Shown here one piece after another: positions 24,645 through 31,281 of a stretch of 47,360 nt of DNA. The translations under genes and the position numbers were made by a program. The DNA lies in contig MUNB01000069.1 in the NCBI GenBank assembly GCA_002154345.1, positions 1 through 47,360 of the forward strand, written 5' to 3'. The DNA comes from Streptomyces griseus. GTDB lineage: Bacteria > Actinomycetota > Actinomycetes > Streptomycetales > Streptomycetaceae. The notes beneath the pieces were generated by a model. The model was not told the origin of the DNA. It made no database searches and saw only the letters and a list, made by a program, of their open reading frames with translations. The stretch's first letter is position 1. Every line of letters starts with the position of its first letter.

Positions 24645-24876
24645 CGGGAACCACCCTCGGTCGTTTTCGGGAACACCGGGGCCGGGGAGCGGTACGGGCC
24701 GCTGCCGGCAGTCATCACGGCGGAACGCACAGGAGGCGCGTCCGCTCATCCTGGCCCGGTACGCGGCCGATTCCCGTGCGCGTGCACGTTGTTGCAGACC
24801 GACCCGGTGGCAGCGGTGGTGCGGGTGCACTGGTGGCGTCGCCGAACGGCGGTGGCACGACGACGGAGGTGGAGTG
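24645..24876. promoter_or_regulatory. Divergent promoter region between NRPS and type II thioesterase
   Basis: These 232 bp separate the NRPS operon (leftward) from the thioesterase (rightward) and must carry both start regions. I see GTTGTTGCA at 24788-24796, close to GTTGCTGCA (minus strand) upstream of the acyl operon at 38190-38198, but no convincing -35/-10 pair. If the NRPS really starts at the ATG at 24749, the region is shorter. Confidence 0.5.
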
Positions 24877-25659
24877 ATGGCCGAGGGGTCCGATGTGTGG
24901 TTCCGGCGCTTCAGACGAGTGGCGCGGCCCCGGCTGCGGCTGGTCTGTCTGCCGCACGCGGGAGGATCCGCGTCGACGTTCCGGTCCTGGCCGCAGTGGC
25001 TTCCCGAGGACGTGGAGGTGTTGGCCGTCAACCTTCCGGGGCGGCAGGACCGGCTCGGCGAGGACTGTGTGAGCGACATGGACCGGCTGGCCGACGGGGT
25101 CGCGGAGGCGCTGCTGCCGCTGTCCGGCGAGCCGTTCGCGCTGTTCGGCCACAGCATGGGCGCGTCGGTGGCCTTCGAGGTGGCGCACCGGCTGGAGCAG
25201 CGGTACGGAACCGTGGCCGCGGCGCTGATCGTCTCCGGCCAGCAGCCGCCCGCCCGTTACCGCGTCAACGAGGCGCATCTCGGCGGCGATCCGGGCCTGT
25301 TGGCGGAGGTGCGGCGGCTCGGCGGCGAAGGCGCGGCGTTCCTGGACAGTCCGGAGATGCGTGAGCTGCTGATGCCGGCGATCCGCGGCGACTTCGCGCT
25401 GATGGGCGCGTACCGGCCGGATCCCTCGCTGCGGATCGCGGCGCCGGTGGACGCCTGGGTCGGCGACGCGGACGTGGACGTCACCGTCGAGGAGACGCGG
25501 GCCTGGGCGGAGGTCACGACGGGGCCGTTCGCGTACCGCGTGTTCTCCGGCGACCACTTCTATCTGAACGCGCAGAGCGCGGAGTTCACCGGTGCGCTCG
25601 TGGAGCGGCTCGCGCGGCCGGAGGCGAAGGCGGGCAGCGCGCCACACCAGGTGCGCTGA
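24877..25659 (+). CDS. Type II (editing) thioesterase
   Basis: An alpha/beta-hydrolase of 260 residues that normally hydrolyses wrong or stalled acyl groups from carrier proteins of NRPS/PKS systems. It shows [12 protein letters not shown] (oxyanion region, residues 22-33), the nucleophile elbow GHSMG with Ser93, and the late SGDHFYL motif that provides the catalytic His. The length is normal for the family. The ATG at 24877 has GGAGGTGGAG just upstream. It is transcribed away from the NRPS genes and is followed after 7 bp by a strong hairpin terminator. A second member of the family lies at 43629-44378. Confidence 0.93.
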   Translation: MAEGSDVWFRRFRRVARPRLRLVCLPHAGGSASTFRSWPQWLPEDVEVLAVNLPGRQDRLGEDCVSDMDRLADGVAEALLPLSGEPFALFGHSMGASVAFEVAHRLEQRYGTVAAALIVSGQQPPARYRVNEAHLGGDPGLLAEVRRLGGEGAAFLDSPEMRELLMPAIRGDFALMGAYRPDPSLRIAAPVDAWVGDADVDVTVEETRAWAEVTTGPFAYRVFSGDHFYLNAQSAEFTGALVERLARPEAKAGSAPHQVR

Positions 25660-25666
25660 GCAGGAC

Positions 25667-25715
25667 CACGACGAGGCGGCCCGGAACCGGAGAGGTTCCG
25701 GGCCGCCTCGTCGTG
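25667..25715. terminator. Perfect 22-bp-stem hairpin terminator
   Basis: The left arm 25667-25688 and right arm 25694-25715 are exact reverse complements, separated by the 5-base loop GGAGA. It lies just after the thioesterase stop, and the convergent MbtH gene ends beyond it, so it can serve as a bidirectional terminator. No T-tract follows, as is common in Streptomyces. Confidence 0.88.
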
Positions 25716-25741
25716 CGCGGCACCTGCCGTGCGGCGGGGTG

Positions 25742-25910
25742 CTAGGGGGTGTCTTGTCGATCAGGGTCGGTCAGGCCGCGGCGTCTGGTGCGGTGCATCG
25801 CAAGGCGCTGGAACGTCCTCATCGCGGAGCGATTCGGGCGTTTCGGCAACGCCGCGAAGTGCCGTGCCAGGCGTCGCGGACCCGGCCGTGATCGACAAGA
25901 CACCCCCTAG
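25742..25910. mobile_element. MITE (169 bp, terminal inverted repeats, CTAG ends)
   Basis: The two ends, 25742-25763 and 25889-25910, are perfect 22-bp inverted repeats beginning CTAGGGGGTGTCTTGTCGAT. Weaker inverted similarity continues inwards (GGTCAGGCCGCGGCGTCTGG against CCAGGCGTCGCGGACCCGGC). It has no coding capacity. CTAG at both ends fits a target-site duplication of the kind made by IS5-type elements. The right-hand CTAG holds the TAG stop of the MbtH gene, so the insertion left that protein intact. A degenerate copy of one end lies at 27717-27749. Confidence 0.82.
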
Positions 25911-26128
25911 ACCGTGGCGGAGTCCATCGCCACGGCGAGGCTGCTGGGCCGCATGTCGGTCCAGTTCTCCTCGATGTAGGCGAGCGCCGCGTCATGGCCG
26001 GCGTCCTTCAGGACGACCTGCCAGCCGGCCGGGACCTCGGCGAAGGCCGGCCACAGGGAGTGCTGGCCCTCGTCGTTGACGAGCACCAGGTAGGTGGCGT
26101 CCTTGTCCTCGAAAGGGTTCGTCGACAT
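25907..26128 (-). CDS. MbtH-like protein
   Basis: A 73-residue MbtH family protein, which binds NRPS adenylation domains and supports their folding or activity. The family signature is complete: [17 protein letters not shown], and [10 protein letters not shown] near the C terminus. ATG at 26128 follows GAGGAGAG. It is the last gene of the acyl operon, 68 bp after the isomerase-like gene; its upstream gap holds a tandem GAACCGAG repeat. The stop TAG is part of the CTAG end of an inserted MITE. It would serve the two NRPS proteins of this window. Confidence 0.97.
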   Translation of the reverse strand: MSTNPFEDKDATYLVLVNDEGQHSLWPAFAEVPAGWQVVLKDAGHDAALAYIEENWTDMRPSSLAVAMDSATV

Positions 26129-26196
26129 GGTGGTGTTCTCTCCTCGGTTCCTCGGTTCGTACGGAATGTCGTTCGGTCAAGGGGTGTTGCGGGCCG

Positions 26197-26910
26197 TCAG
26201 CCGCAGCCTCCGGCGTGGCCCAGGTCTCCGGACGGGGTGGCCGACAGCGCCGCCGCCGGAACGGGAGCCGCTGAAGGCGCCGGTGCCGGGGTCGCCGCCG
26301 CGGAGCGTACGGCGTCGGCGAAGCGGTCCAGCCGGTCCAGGCCCCAGAACTTCTCGCGGCCCGCGATCAGGAACGGCGGTCCGAACACCCCGTCGCGGTA
26401 CGCCGACATCAGCGCCGCCGTGGCCCGTTCGCGCAGGGCCGGGTCCTCGGCGGCCGATCCGGCCGCGGCCGGGTCGAGACCGAGGCGGCCGGCGATCTCG
26501 GCGATCAGCGACGGATCGTTGATGTCCTCGCCGTCCTGGAAGCGGGCCCGGTAGACGAGGTCGGTGTAGGCCGGTCCCACGCCCTGGTCGGCGGCGAGGA
26601 ACCAGGCCAGGTGCGCCGTCTCCCACACCGGTTCGCGGTCGAGCGGCCAGGAGACCGCCAGCCCCCGGTCCTTCGCCAGCCTGCGGACGTCGGTCAGCAC
26701 GTAGAAGTGCTTCTCGCGGGACATCGGCGTGTAGAGGAAGGAGCCGCCGGCCTCGGCGAGCAGCCGCTCGCTCACCGGGTCCGGATCCCAGTACGGAATC
26801 CACTCCACGCGCCCGGCGACGTCCGGGTGGCGTGCGGTGAGGTCGTGATGGGCCAGCCAGGAGTACGGGCTGCGGAAATTGAAGTACCAGCGGGGGCCGC
26901 GCTGGGCCAT
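26197..26910 (-). CDS. DsbA/HCCA-isomerase-fold protein, candidate polyene isomerase
   Basis: A 237-residue protein of the kappa-class GST/2-hydroxychromene-2-carboxylate isomerase family. The N terminus reads YFNFRSPYSWLA with Ser14 where thiol oxidoreductases have CxxC, as in the isomerases, and GVFGPPFLIAG near residue 190 gives the cis-Pro loop. Members of this family are found in clusters that make cinnamoyl or polyene acyl groups on type II PKSs, where a double-bond isomerisation before ring closure is proposed. By inference it would act on the unsaturated acyl chain made by the neighbouring KS/KR/DH genes. The C-terminal 30 residues are Ala/Pro-rich and end GHAGGCG, which is unusual. 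It starts 17 bp after the ketoreductase gene. Confidence 0.85.
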   Translation of the reverse strand: MAQRGPRWYFNFRSPYSWLAHHDLTARHPDVAGRVEWIPYWDPDPVSERLLAEAGGSFLYTPMSREKHFYVLTDVRRLAKDRGLAVSWPLDREPVWETAHLAWFLAADQGVGPAYTDLVYRARFQDGEDINDPSLIAEIAGRLGLDPAAAGSAAEDPALRERATAALMSAYRDGVFGPPFLIAGREKFWGLDRLDRFADAVRSAAATPAPAPSAAPVPAAALSATPSGDLGHAGGCG

Positions 26911-26927
26911 GGCTGTCCTCCCGGTCG

Positions 26928-27674
26928 CTAGAGGGTGATGCCGCCGTCGATCTGGAAGACGGAGCCGGTGATGTAGCCGGCCCGGTCCGACGCGAGGTAG
27001 CCGATGAGACCGGCGACCTCCTCCGGGCTGCCCATGCGGCCGAGCGGAATCTGCTTCAGCGCACGGTCGCGGACCGCGCCCTTCAGCGCGTCCGTCATGT
27101 CGGTGTCGATGAAGCCCGGGGCGACCACGTTGGCGCGGATGCCGTACGGTCCGGCCTCCTTGGCCAGCGCCTTGGTGAAGCCGATGATCCCGGCCTTGGA
27201 GGCGGAGTAGTTGGTCTGGCGCGCGTTGCCGTGGACCCCGGCGACCGAGGACACGTTGATCAGGTGGCCGGACTTGCGCTTCATCATCGAGAAGATGGCC
27301 GCCCGGCAGACGTGGTAGACGCCGTCCAGGTTGGTGTCCAGCACCGAGTGCCACTGCTCGTCGGTCATCAGCAGCAGCGGATTGTCGCTGGTGATGCCGG
27401 CCGAGGTGACGACCACGTCGACCGGTCCGAGTTCGTCCTCGGTGCGCTCGACCAGGTCGCGTACGGCCTTGGCGTCGGTGACGTCGGCGCGCGCCGCCAG
27501 CACGCGCACGCCGAGTTCGGACGCCTCCTTCTCCAGGGCCAGCGCCGCCTTCTCGTCCGACCGGTAGCAGAACGCCACGTCGTGGCCGTCCTGTGCCAGG
27601 CGCAGCACCGCGGCCCGTCCGATGCCCCGTGAACCGCCGCTGACGAGCGCGACGCGGGACGGCTGGTCTTCCAC
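26928..27674 (-). CDS. 3-oxoacyl-ACP reductase (FabG-type ketoreductase)
   Basis: A short-chain dehydrogenase/reductase of 248 residues that reduces the beta-keto group of ACP-bound chains with NADPH. It shows GGSRGIG at 13-19 for cofactor binding, NVSS (Ser142/143), YSASK with Tyr156 and Lys160 as the catalytic pair, and the usual ending (YITGSVFQIDGG). The GTG start at 27674 is preceded by AGAAGGAG. It is the only ketoreductase in the window and should serve both KS systems. The gene ends in CTAG. Confidence 0.93.
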   Translation of the reverse strand: MEDQPSRVALVSGGSRGIGRAAVLRLAQDGHDVAFCYRSDEKAALALEKEASELGVRVLAARADVTDAKAVRDLVERTEDELGPVDVVVTSAGITSDNPLLLMTDEQWHSVLDTNLDGVYHVCRAAIFSMMKRKSGHLINVSSVAGVHGNARQTNYSASKAGIIGFTKALAKEAGPYGIRANVVAPGFIDTDMTDALKGAVRDRALKQIPLGRMGSPEEVAGLIGYLASDRAGYITGSVFQIDGGITL

Positions 27675-27716
27675 CCGTTTCTCCTTCTGTGAACGGCCGG
27701 TCCGGGTGCGGTGCGC

Positions 27717-27749
27717 CGGACCCGGCCATGATCGGTAGAACGCCCCTAG
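27717..27749. mobile_element. Degenerate MITE end
   Basis: The 33 bases ending CGCCCCTAG resemble the right end of the MITE at 25877-25910 (same CGGACCCGGCC followed by TGATCG, then a diverged end). Its terminal CTAG contains the stop codon of the dehydratase gene on the minus strand, as the intact element does for MbtH. No matching left end is visible. Confidence 0.5.
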
Positions 27750-28231
27750 GAGGCGCGGACGGCTTCGGTGAGCGCGGTCGCCGGGCGGAACGCCAGCGTG
27801 GCGCGCTCCACGGTCATGACGCGCTCGCCGTCGACCAGCGCCTCGCCCTCGAAGATCATCGTGTCGGGGAGCACGCGCAGGACGCGGACGTGGTGCACGA
27901 CCACGTCGCCGGGCAGCACCGGGCGCTCGAAGCGGACGTCGCTGACGCCGCCGAAGAGCATGACCCGGCCGCTCAGCACGTCCGGGTTCGGCTGGTCCCA
28001 GGTGGCGAGAACGCCGGCCGCCTGGCACCAGGACTCGGTCAGCAGGACCTCCGGGTAGCGGTAGCCGTCCGGGGGTGCGTCCTGCGGAAGGTCCGCGTAC
28101 CAGGGCTCGTTGTTGGTGACGGCCTTGCGCGCGACCAGCCGCTCGCCCGCCTTCAGCTCCTCGACGCGGTCCAGCAGCAGCATCGGATGGCGGTGCGGCA
28201 GCAGGCCGCGCAGTTCGGCGGAGCCGATCAT
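27746..28231 (-). CDS. FabZ-like hotdog dehydratase subunit, catalytic His missing
   Basis: A 161-residue hotdog protein related to 3-hydroxyacyl-ACP dehydratase. The start LLPHRHPMLLLDRV and the helix motif TESWCQAAGVLA with Glu66 fit FabZ. The segment that should read GHFPGxPxxPG instead reads ADLPQDAPPDGYRYPE, so the catalytic His is absent. The neighbouring gene at 28228-28683 has that His, so I infer the two form one heteromeric dehydratase, as described for aryl-polyene systems. The ATG overlaps the stop of that gene (ATGA). Confidence 0.87.
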   Translation of the reverse strand: MIGSAELRGLLPHRHPMLLLDRVEELKAGERLVARKAVTNNEPWYADLPQDAPPDGYRYPEVLLTESWCQAAGVLATWDQPNPDVLSGRVMLFGGVSDVRFERPVLPGDVVVHHVRVLRVLPDTMIFEGEALVDGERVMTVERATLAFRPATALTEAVRAS

Positions 28232-28683
28232 CCGAGACCTCCGGAGGTGAGGCGGAGCCGGACCGTGGCGGCCGTTCCGCGGACCGTCCGCACGGTCGCC
28301 GCGACCCGCCAGGCATCGTCGCCCCCGGTGTCGCCGGCGGCGGTCAGGGCGAGCTCCACGGACAGTTCGTCGCCCGGCAGCACCGGACCGCGGAACCTCG
28401 CGGACTCGATCGCGGCGAGCCGGGCCGACGGCAGGACGAGCAGGGCGCTGCGGTGGACGCATTCGATGACGCAGACACCGGGAAAGATCGGGAAGCCCGG
28501 ATAGTGACCGGCGAAGAACGCCTCGTCCGGATCGGCCAGGCACGCGGTGGCGGCGCTCAGCGAACCGTCGTCGGCGCGCTGCGGCGTACCGACGATCCGC
28601 ACCGGCGCGGAGACCGGCGACGCGGCGCGCGGCGGTGTCCCGACGGCCGGGGCGTCCGTGCGGAGCCCGCCGGCGACCGTCAC
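28228..28683 (-). CDS. FabA/FabZ-like hotdog dehydratase with full catalytic pair
   Basis: A 151-residue hotdog protein. GHYPGFPIFPGV carries the catalytic His60, and CVIECVHR carries Glu74. The PHRxPxLLLDR entry of FabZ is missing and is replaced by an Ala/Pro-rich N terminus of about 40 residues. It would dehydrate 3-hydroxyacyl-ACP to the enoyl stage; since no enoyl reductase is encoded nearby, the chain should keep its double bonds. It starts at GTG (28683) overlapping the ACP stop, and its own stop overlaps the next dehydratase gene. Confidence 0.88.
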   Translation of the reverse strand: MTVAGGLRTDAPAVGTPPRAASPVSAPVRIVGTPQRADDGSLSAATACLADPDEAFFAGHYPGFPIFPGVCVIECVHRSALLVLPSARLAAIESARFRGPVLPGDELSVELALTAAGDTGGDDAWRVAATVRTVRGTAATVRLRLTSGGLG

Positions 28684-28940
28684 CGGGGGTCCGCCAGCTT
28701 CTGCGCTATCAGGCCGTACGCGGCGCGCAGGCAGGTCACCTGCTTCAGCTCCTCCTCGCGGAGTTTGACGCGGTACCTCTTCTCCAGCACCACGACGACC
28801 TCCAGGGCCATCAGCGAGTCGATCTCCAGGTCGTCGGTGAAGCTCGTGTCGTCACCGACGTCCGCGGTCTCGACGTCGAGCACCTCGGCGATGATCTCGC
28901 GCAGCTGCTCCAGGTCCAGTGTCTGCACGGCGGATGTCAT
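28680..28940 (-). CDS. Acyl carrier protein (second in operon)
   Basis: An acidic 86-residue carrier protein. LEIDSLMALEVVVVLEKRY contains the phosphopantetheine attachment site at Ser42. ATG at 28940 follows AGAGAGG. It is coupled by GTGA overlap to a dehydratase gene and lies next to the degenerate KS-like gene. The other ACP (36771-37022) is beside the intact KS genes, so the two carriers may serve different phases of chain building. Confidence 0.93.
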   Translation of the reverse strand: MTSAVQTLDLEQLREIIAEVLDVETADVGDDTSFTDDLEIDSLMALEVVVVLEKRYRVKLREEELKQVTCLRAAYGLIAQKLADPR

Positions 28941-29000
28941 GGAATTACCTCTCTCGTCTGCTTGTCGGCTCGTTCACTGCATCTCGCGCGGTCCGGCCCG

Positions 29001-30074
29001 TCATCGGCCGAGCCGCAGGACCGCGCATCCCGCCTCGCCGTCCCGGTCCACCGCCGTGACGACGGCGACCCGTCCTCGTACGTCGTCCTGCTCGGCGAGC
29101 GCGAGCACGGCGGCCAGCTGGAACATCGCGGCCGCACCGGCCGTGTCGCCGATCAGCCGGGACACGCGGTTCACCGCCGCCGGGTCGAAGTGCTGGTCCA
29201 GCACCGCCTGTTCGGCCGCTCCGAGAGCGCCCGCCGCACCGCTCGGCGCGACGGTCCACACATCGGCCGGCTCCGCACCGGCGCGGTCCAGGGCGCGGCG
29301 CACACAGCGGCCGAGCACCGCCGCCGCATCGCCGACCGCGTCGAACACGCCGACCTCGACGGCCTCCACGGTGGCGTGGGCGCCGCCCGTCGCGGCCGCC
29401 TCCGGCTCGACGCGCAGCATCACACAGCCCTCGCCGTGCACGACGCCGGTCTCGTCCTCGCCCCTGCTGTGCAGGTCCAGCCAGGCGCGCGCGTCCGCGT
29501 ACTCCTCGACCGCCCCGCACAGCACGGTGCGCGCCCGGTCGGCGTTGAGCAGCCGCTGCGCGTACTTCAGCGCGTGCAGTCCGGAGACGCGGCCGCCGGC
29601 GATGGTGGTGTTCGGGCCCTTGAGCCGGTGGCGGATGGCGCACTGTCCGGCGGCGCAGTTCATCACGGCGTTCGGGAAGCGGGCCGGGTCGACGAAGTAC
29701 GGCTTCTCCGAGACGAGTCCGCTGCGCGTGAAGTCCATCATGCTCTGCACGCTGCCGGAGGTGGTGCCGAGCACCAGCGCCACGTCCTCGCCGTCCGACG
29801 CGGTGTGCGGGTCCGGCGACTCGTCGATCAGCCGGCCGACCGCCGACACCGCGAGGCCGGTGACCCGGTCCATGGCCCGGGTGCCCTTGCGGCCGAGCGC
29901 GGCCGCCGGGCTGAAGCCCGGTACGAGGCAGACCTCGTCGTCCGGCGTACGCCACTGCTCGCGGTCCACCGCCGTGACGGCGGACCGTCCCGCGTGGAAC
30001 CCGCTCACGAAGGCCTCGCGGCCGATGCCGAACGGCGAGACGGCGGACCAGGCGGAGATCACGGTCTTGGTCAT
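29001..30074 (-). CDS. Ketosynthase-like protein without catalytic residues
   Basis: A 357-residue thiolase-fold protein alignable with FabF-type KS across its length, but with the whole triad lost: the Cys position is Arg162 (GPNTTIAGGRVSGLHALKYA), the HGTGT segment reads VAPSGAAGA, and the KSxxGHT segment reads RLIGDTAGAA. It cannot condense on its own. Likely roles are chain-length factor or structural partner of one of the two intact KSs. It is separated by 49 bp from the DsrE-type genes and by 60 bp from the ACP. Confidence 0.88.
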   Translation of the reverse strand: MTKTVISAWSAVSPFGIGREAFVSGFHAGRSAVTAVDREQWRTPDDEVCLVPGFSPAAALGRKGTRAMDRVTGLAVSAVGRLIDESPDPHTASDGEDVALVLGTTSGSVQSMMDFTRSGLVSEKPYFVDPARFPNAVMNCAAGQCAIRHRLKGPNTTIAGGRVSGLHALKYAQRLLNADRARTVLCGAVEEYADARAWLDLHSRGEDETGVVHGEGCVMLRVEPEAAATGGAHATVEAVEVGVFDAVGDAAAVLGRCVRRALDRAGAEPADVWTVAPSGAAGALGAAEQAVLDQHFDPAAVNRVSRLIGDTAGAAAMFQLAAVLALAEQDDVRGRVAVVTAVDRDGEAGCAVLRLGR

Positions 30075-30123
30075 ACGGATCCATTCCTTGGCTGGAGCGA
30101 CGGGGAGGGGCGGCCCTGCGCGG

Positions 30124-30543
30124 TCACAGGAAGCTGACCATCCGGTAGTGCGGCCACCAGCCGGACAGCTGGGCCGAGGTGACCGGGCGGACGGCGGCGT
30201 CCACCAGGTCGGCGGGGCCGAGTCCGAGGTCCGTGAGGTCCTCCTCCTGCACGAGGACCCGCACCCCGGCGGCGAGCAGCGCGCGCAGGTCGCGGCGCTG
30301 GTCGCTGAGCGTGTCCAGGACGCGCCCGCCGAACGTCAGCGGAGCGGTCTCCGCCGTCCGCAGCGCGCAGGTCACCGCGGGTCCGCGCAGCAGGATGTCC
30401 ATGCCGCCGAGCTGGCGGTGGAGTTCCACGGCCATGTAGAGCACGTCGAAGAACTGCTTCTCCACCGCGCCCCGGTAGGCCCGTTCGACGATGCCGAGGA
30501 CCCGGCCGTCGAGCGTCGTGTCCCGGTCCGTCGCCGCCGTCAC
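30124..30543 (-). CDS. DsrE/DsrF-superfamily protein (sulfur-relay-like), third of three
   Basis: A 139-residue protein resembling the TusC/DsrF class: a predicted strand-helix core (MDILLRGPAVTCAL) and a late block VRVLVQEEDLTDLGL, then a C-terminal strand (YRMVSFL). The position matching the reactive Cys of TusD-type subunits holds no Cys; the one Cys (in AVTCAL) is elsewhere. The GTG start shares one base with the stop of the preceding DsrE-like gene (TAGTG). With its two neighbours it could form a DsrEFH-like hetero-oligomer. Family membership is by fold-level pattern; function in this cluster is unknown. Confidence 0.65.
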   Translation of the reverse strand: MTAATDRDTTLDGRVLGIVERAYRGAVEKQFFDVLYMAVELHRQLGGMDILLRGPAVTCALRTAETAPLTFGGRVLDTLSDQRRDLRALLAAGVRVLVQEEDLTDLGLGPADLVDAAVRPVTSAQLSGWWPHYRMVSFL

Positions 30544-30950
30544 TAGAGCACCCCCACGAACAGCGTCCGGCCGGCCGCCTCGACGTTCTCGGCGAACGCC
30601 CCGGGGGCGCGGAGCCTGACCTCCGGAACGTGGGCGACCGCACCGCGGTCGTCGCTGCAGAAACGGCAGCCGTACCAGTGGAACCGGCCCGGGTGCGCCG
30701 CGAGCATGCCGCGGATGACGGTGGCGGTCGACGGATAGTCGACGGACCAGTCGGCGAGGTTGCGGGGCTTCGACTCGCCGAGGCCCTCCTGGGTGAGCAG
30801 CGTCGCGTAACCGCAGGCCCACACCTGCACACTGGCCTCGCGCCGCAGCAGCGACTCCACGAGCCGCAGCACGCTGGTGACCAGGTCGGAGCCGTGCGGC
30901 GAGCCCATGAGCGTGATCAGCACATCGGTACGCGGAATGCCTCTGGCCAT
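30543..30950 (-). CDS. DsrE-superfamily protein with Cys95/Cys98, second of three
   Basis: A 135-residue protein with the DsrE/TusD pattern: VLITLMGSPHGSDLVTSVLRL at the N terminus, a central VQVWACGYA strand, and HWYGCRFCSDDRG. Cys95 falls where TusD has its persulfide-carrying Cys, and Cys98 makes a CxxC. In known systems such subunits accept and pass on sulfane sulfur. It starts one base after its DsrE-like neighbour ends, and its TAG stop overlaps the next start. A sulfur-transfer role is inference; a scaffold or redox role is also possible. Confidence 0.7.
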   Translation of the reverse strand: MARGIPRTDVLITLMGSPHGSDLVTSVLRLVESLLRREASVQVWACGYATLLTQEGLGESKPRNLADWSVDYPSTATVIRGMLAAHPGRFHWYGCRFCSDDRGAVAHVPEVRLRAPGAFAENVEAAGRTLFVGVL

Positions 30951-30951
30951 C

Positions 30952-31281
30952 TCAGTGCCACACCACCTTCACCGAGGCGTCCAGCACGCTGTCGGCGATC
31001 TCGTCCATGTCCACCAGCCGGCCGCCCTCGACCAACTGCTTCTCCTCCAGGCCGCGTTGGCGGAAGGAGTAGCGGTCGACGAGGAGCTGCCCGCCGGTGC
31101 GCAGATAGTCCGCCAGCTCCGGCAGCACTCCGGGCAGCGCGCCGAGCACGCCTTCCTGGAGGAGGAAGAGCCGGGTGCGGTGCCCGCCGTCCGCCAGCGC
31201 CGCGGCGTCGCGGACGAAGGCCGCGCAGCCGCGGCCGCCGCTCCACGGTCCCCGGGTCTCGATGAGGAGGTGGCCGCTCAT
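30952..31281 (-). CDS. DsrE/DsrH-superfamily small protein, first of three
   Basis: A 109-residue protein. HLLIETRGPWSGGRG, then a helix (CAAFVRDAAALADGG) and RTRLFLLQEGVLG, fit the first half of DsrE-like domains; the C terminus ends VKVVWH, as DsrH/TusB proteins end with a conserved Trp. It is translationally coupled to the upstream hotdog gene (ATGA). Cys19 lies early in the chain and not at the usual reactive position. It is probably the smallest subunit of a three-protein complex with the next two genes. Confidence 0.65.
   Translation of the reverse strand: MSGHLLIETRGPWSGGRGCAAFVRDAAALADGGHRTRLFLLQEGVLGALPGVLPELADYLRTGGQLLVDRYSFRQRGLEEKQLVEGGRLVDMDEIADSVLDASVKVVWH

Noticed and set aside
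24749-24749. ATG at 24749 as the NRPS start
   Set aside because: It is in frame but lacks a convincing ribosome binding site and adds 35 unusual residues before the C domain; TTG at 24644 fits family N termini better. Not excluded.
24715-25647. A 310-codon minus-strand frame across the type II thioesterase
   Set aside because: It is a shadow of the thioesterase; the plus-strand product has full motifs and a ribosome binding site.
30126-30137. AGGAAGCTG as a further copy of the shared regulatory motif
   Set aside because: It is the 3' coding end of a DsrE-type gene (Phe-Leu-stop), matches only part of the motif and precedes no promoter region.
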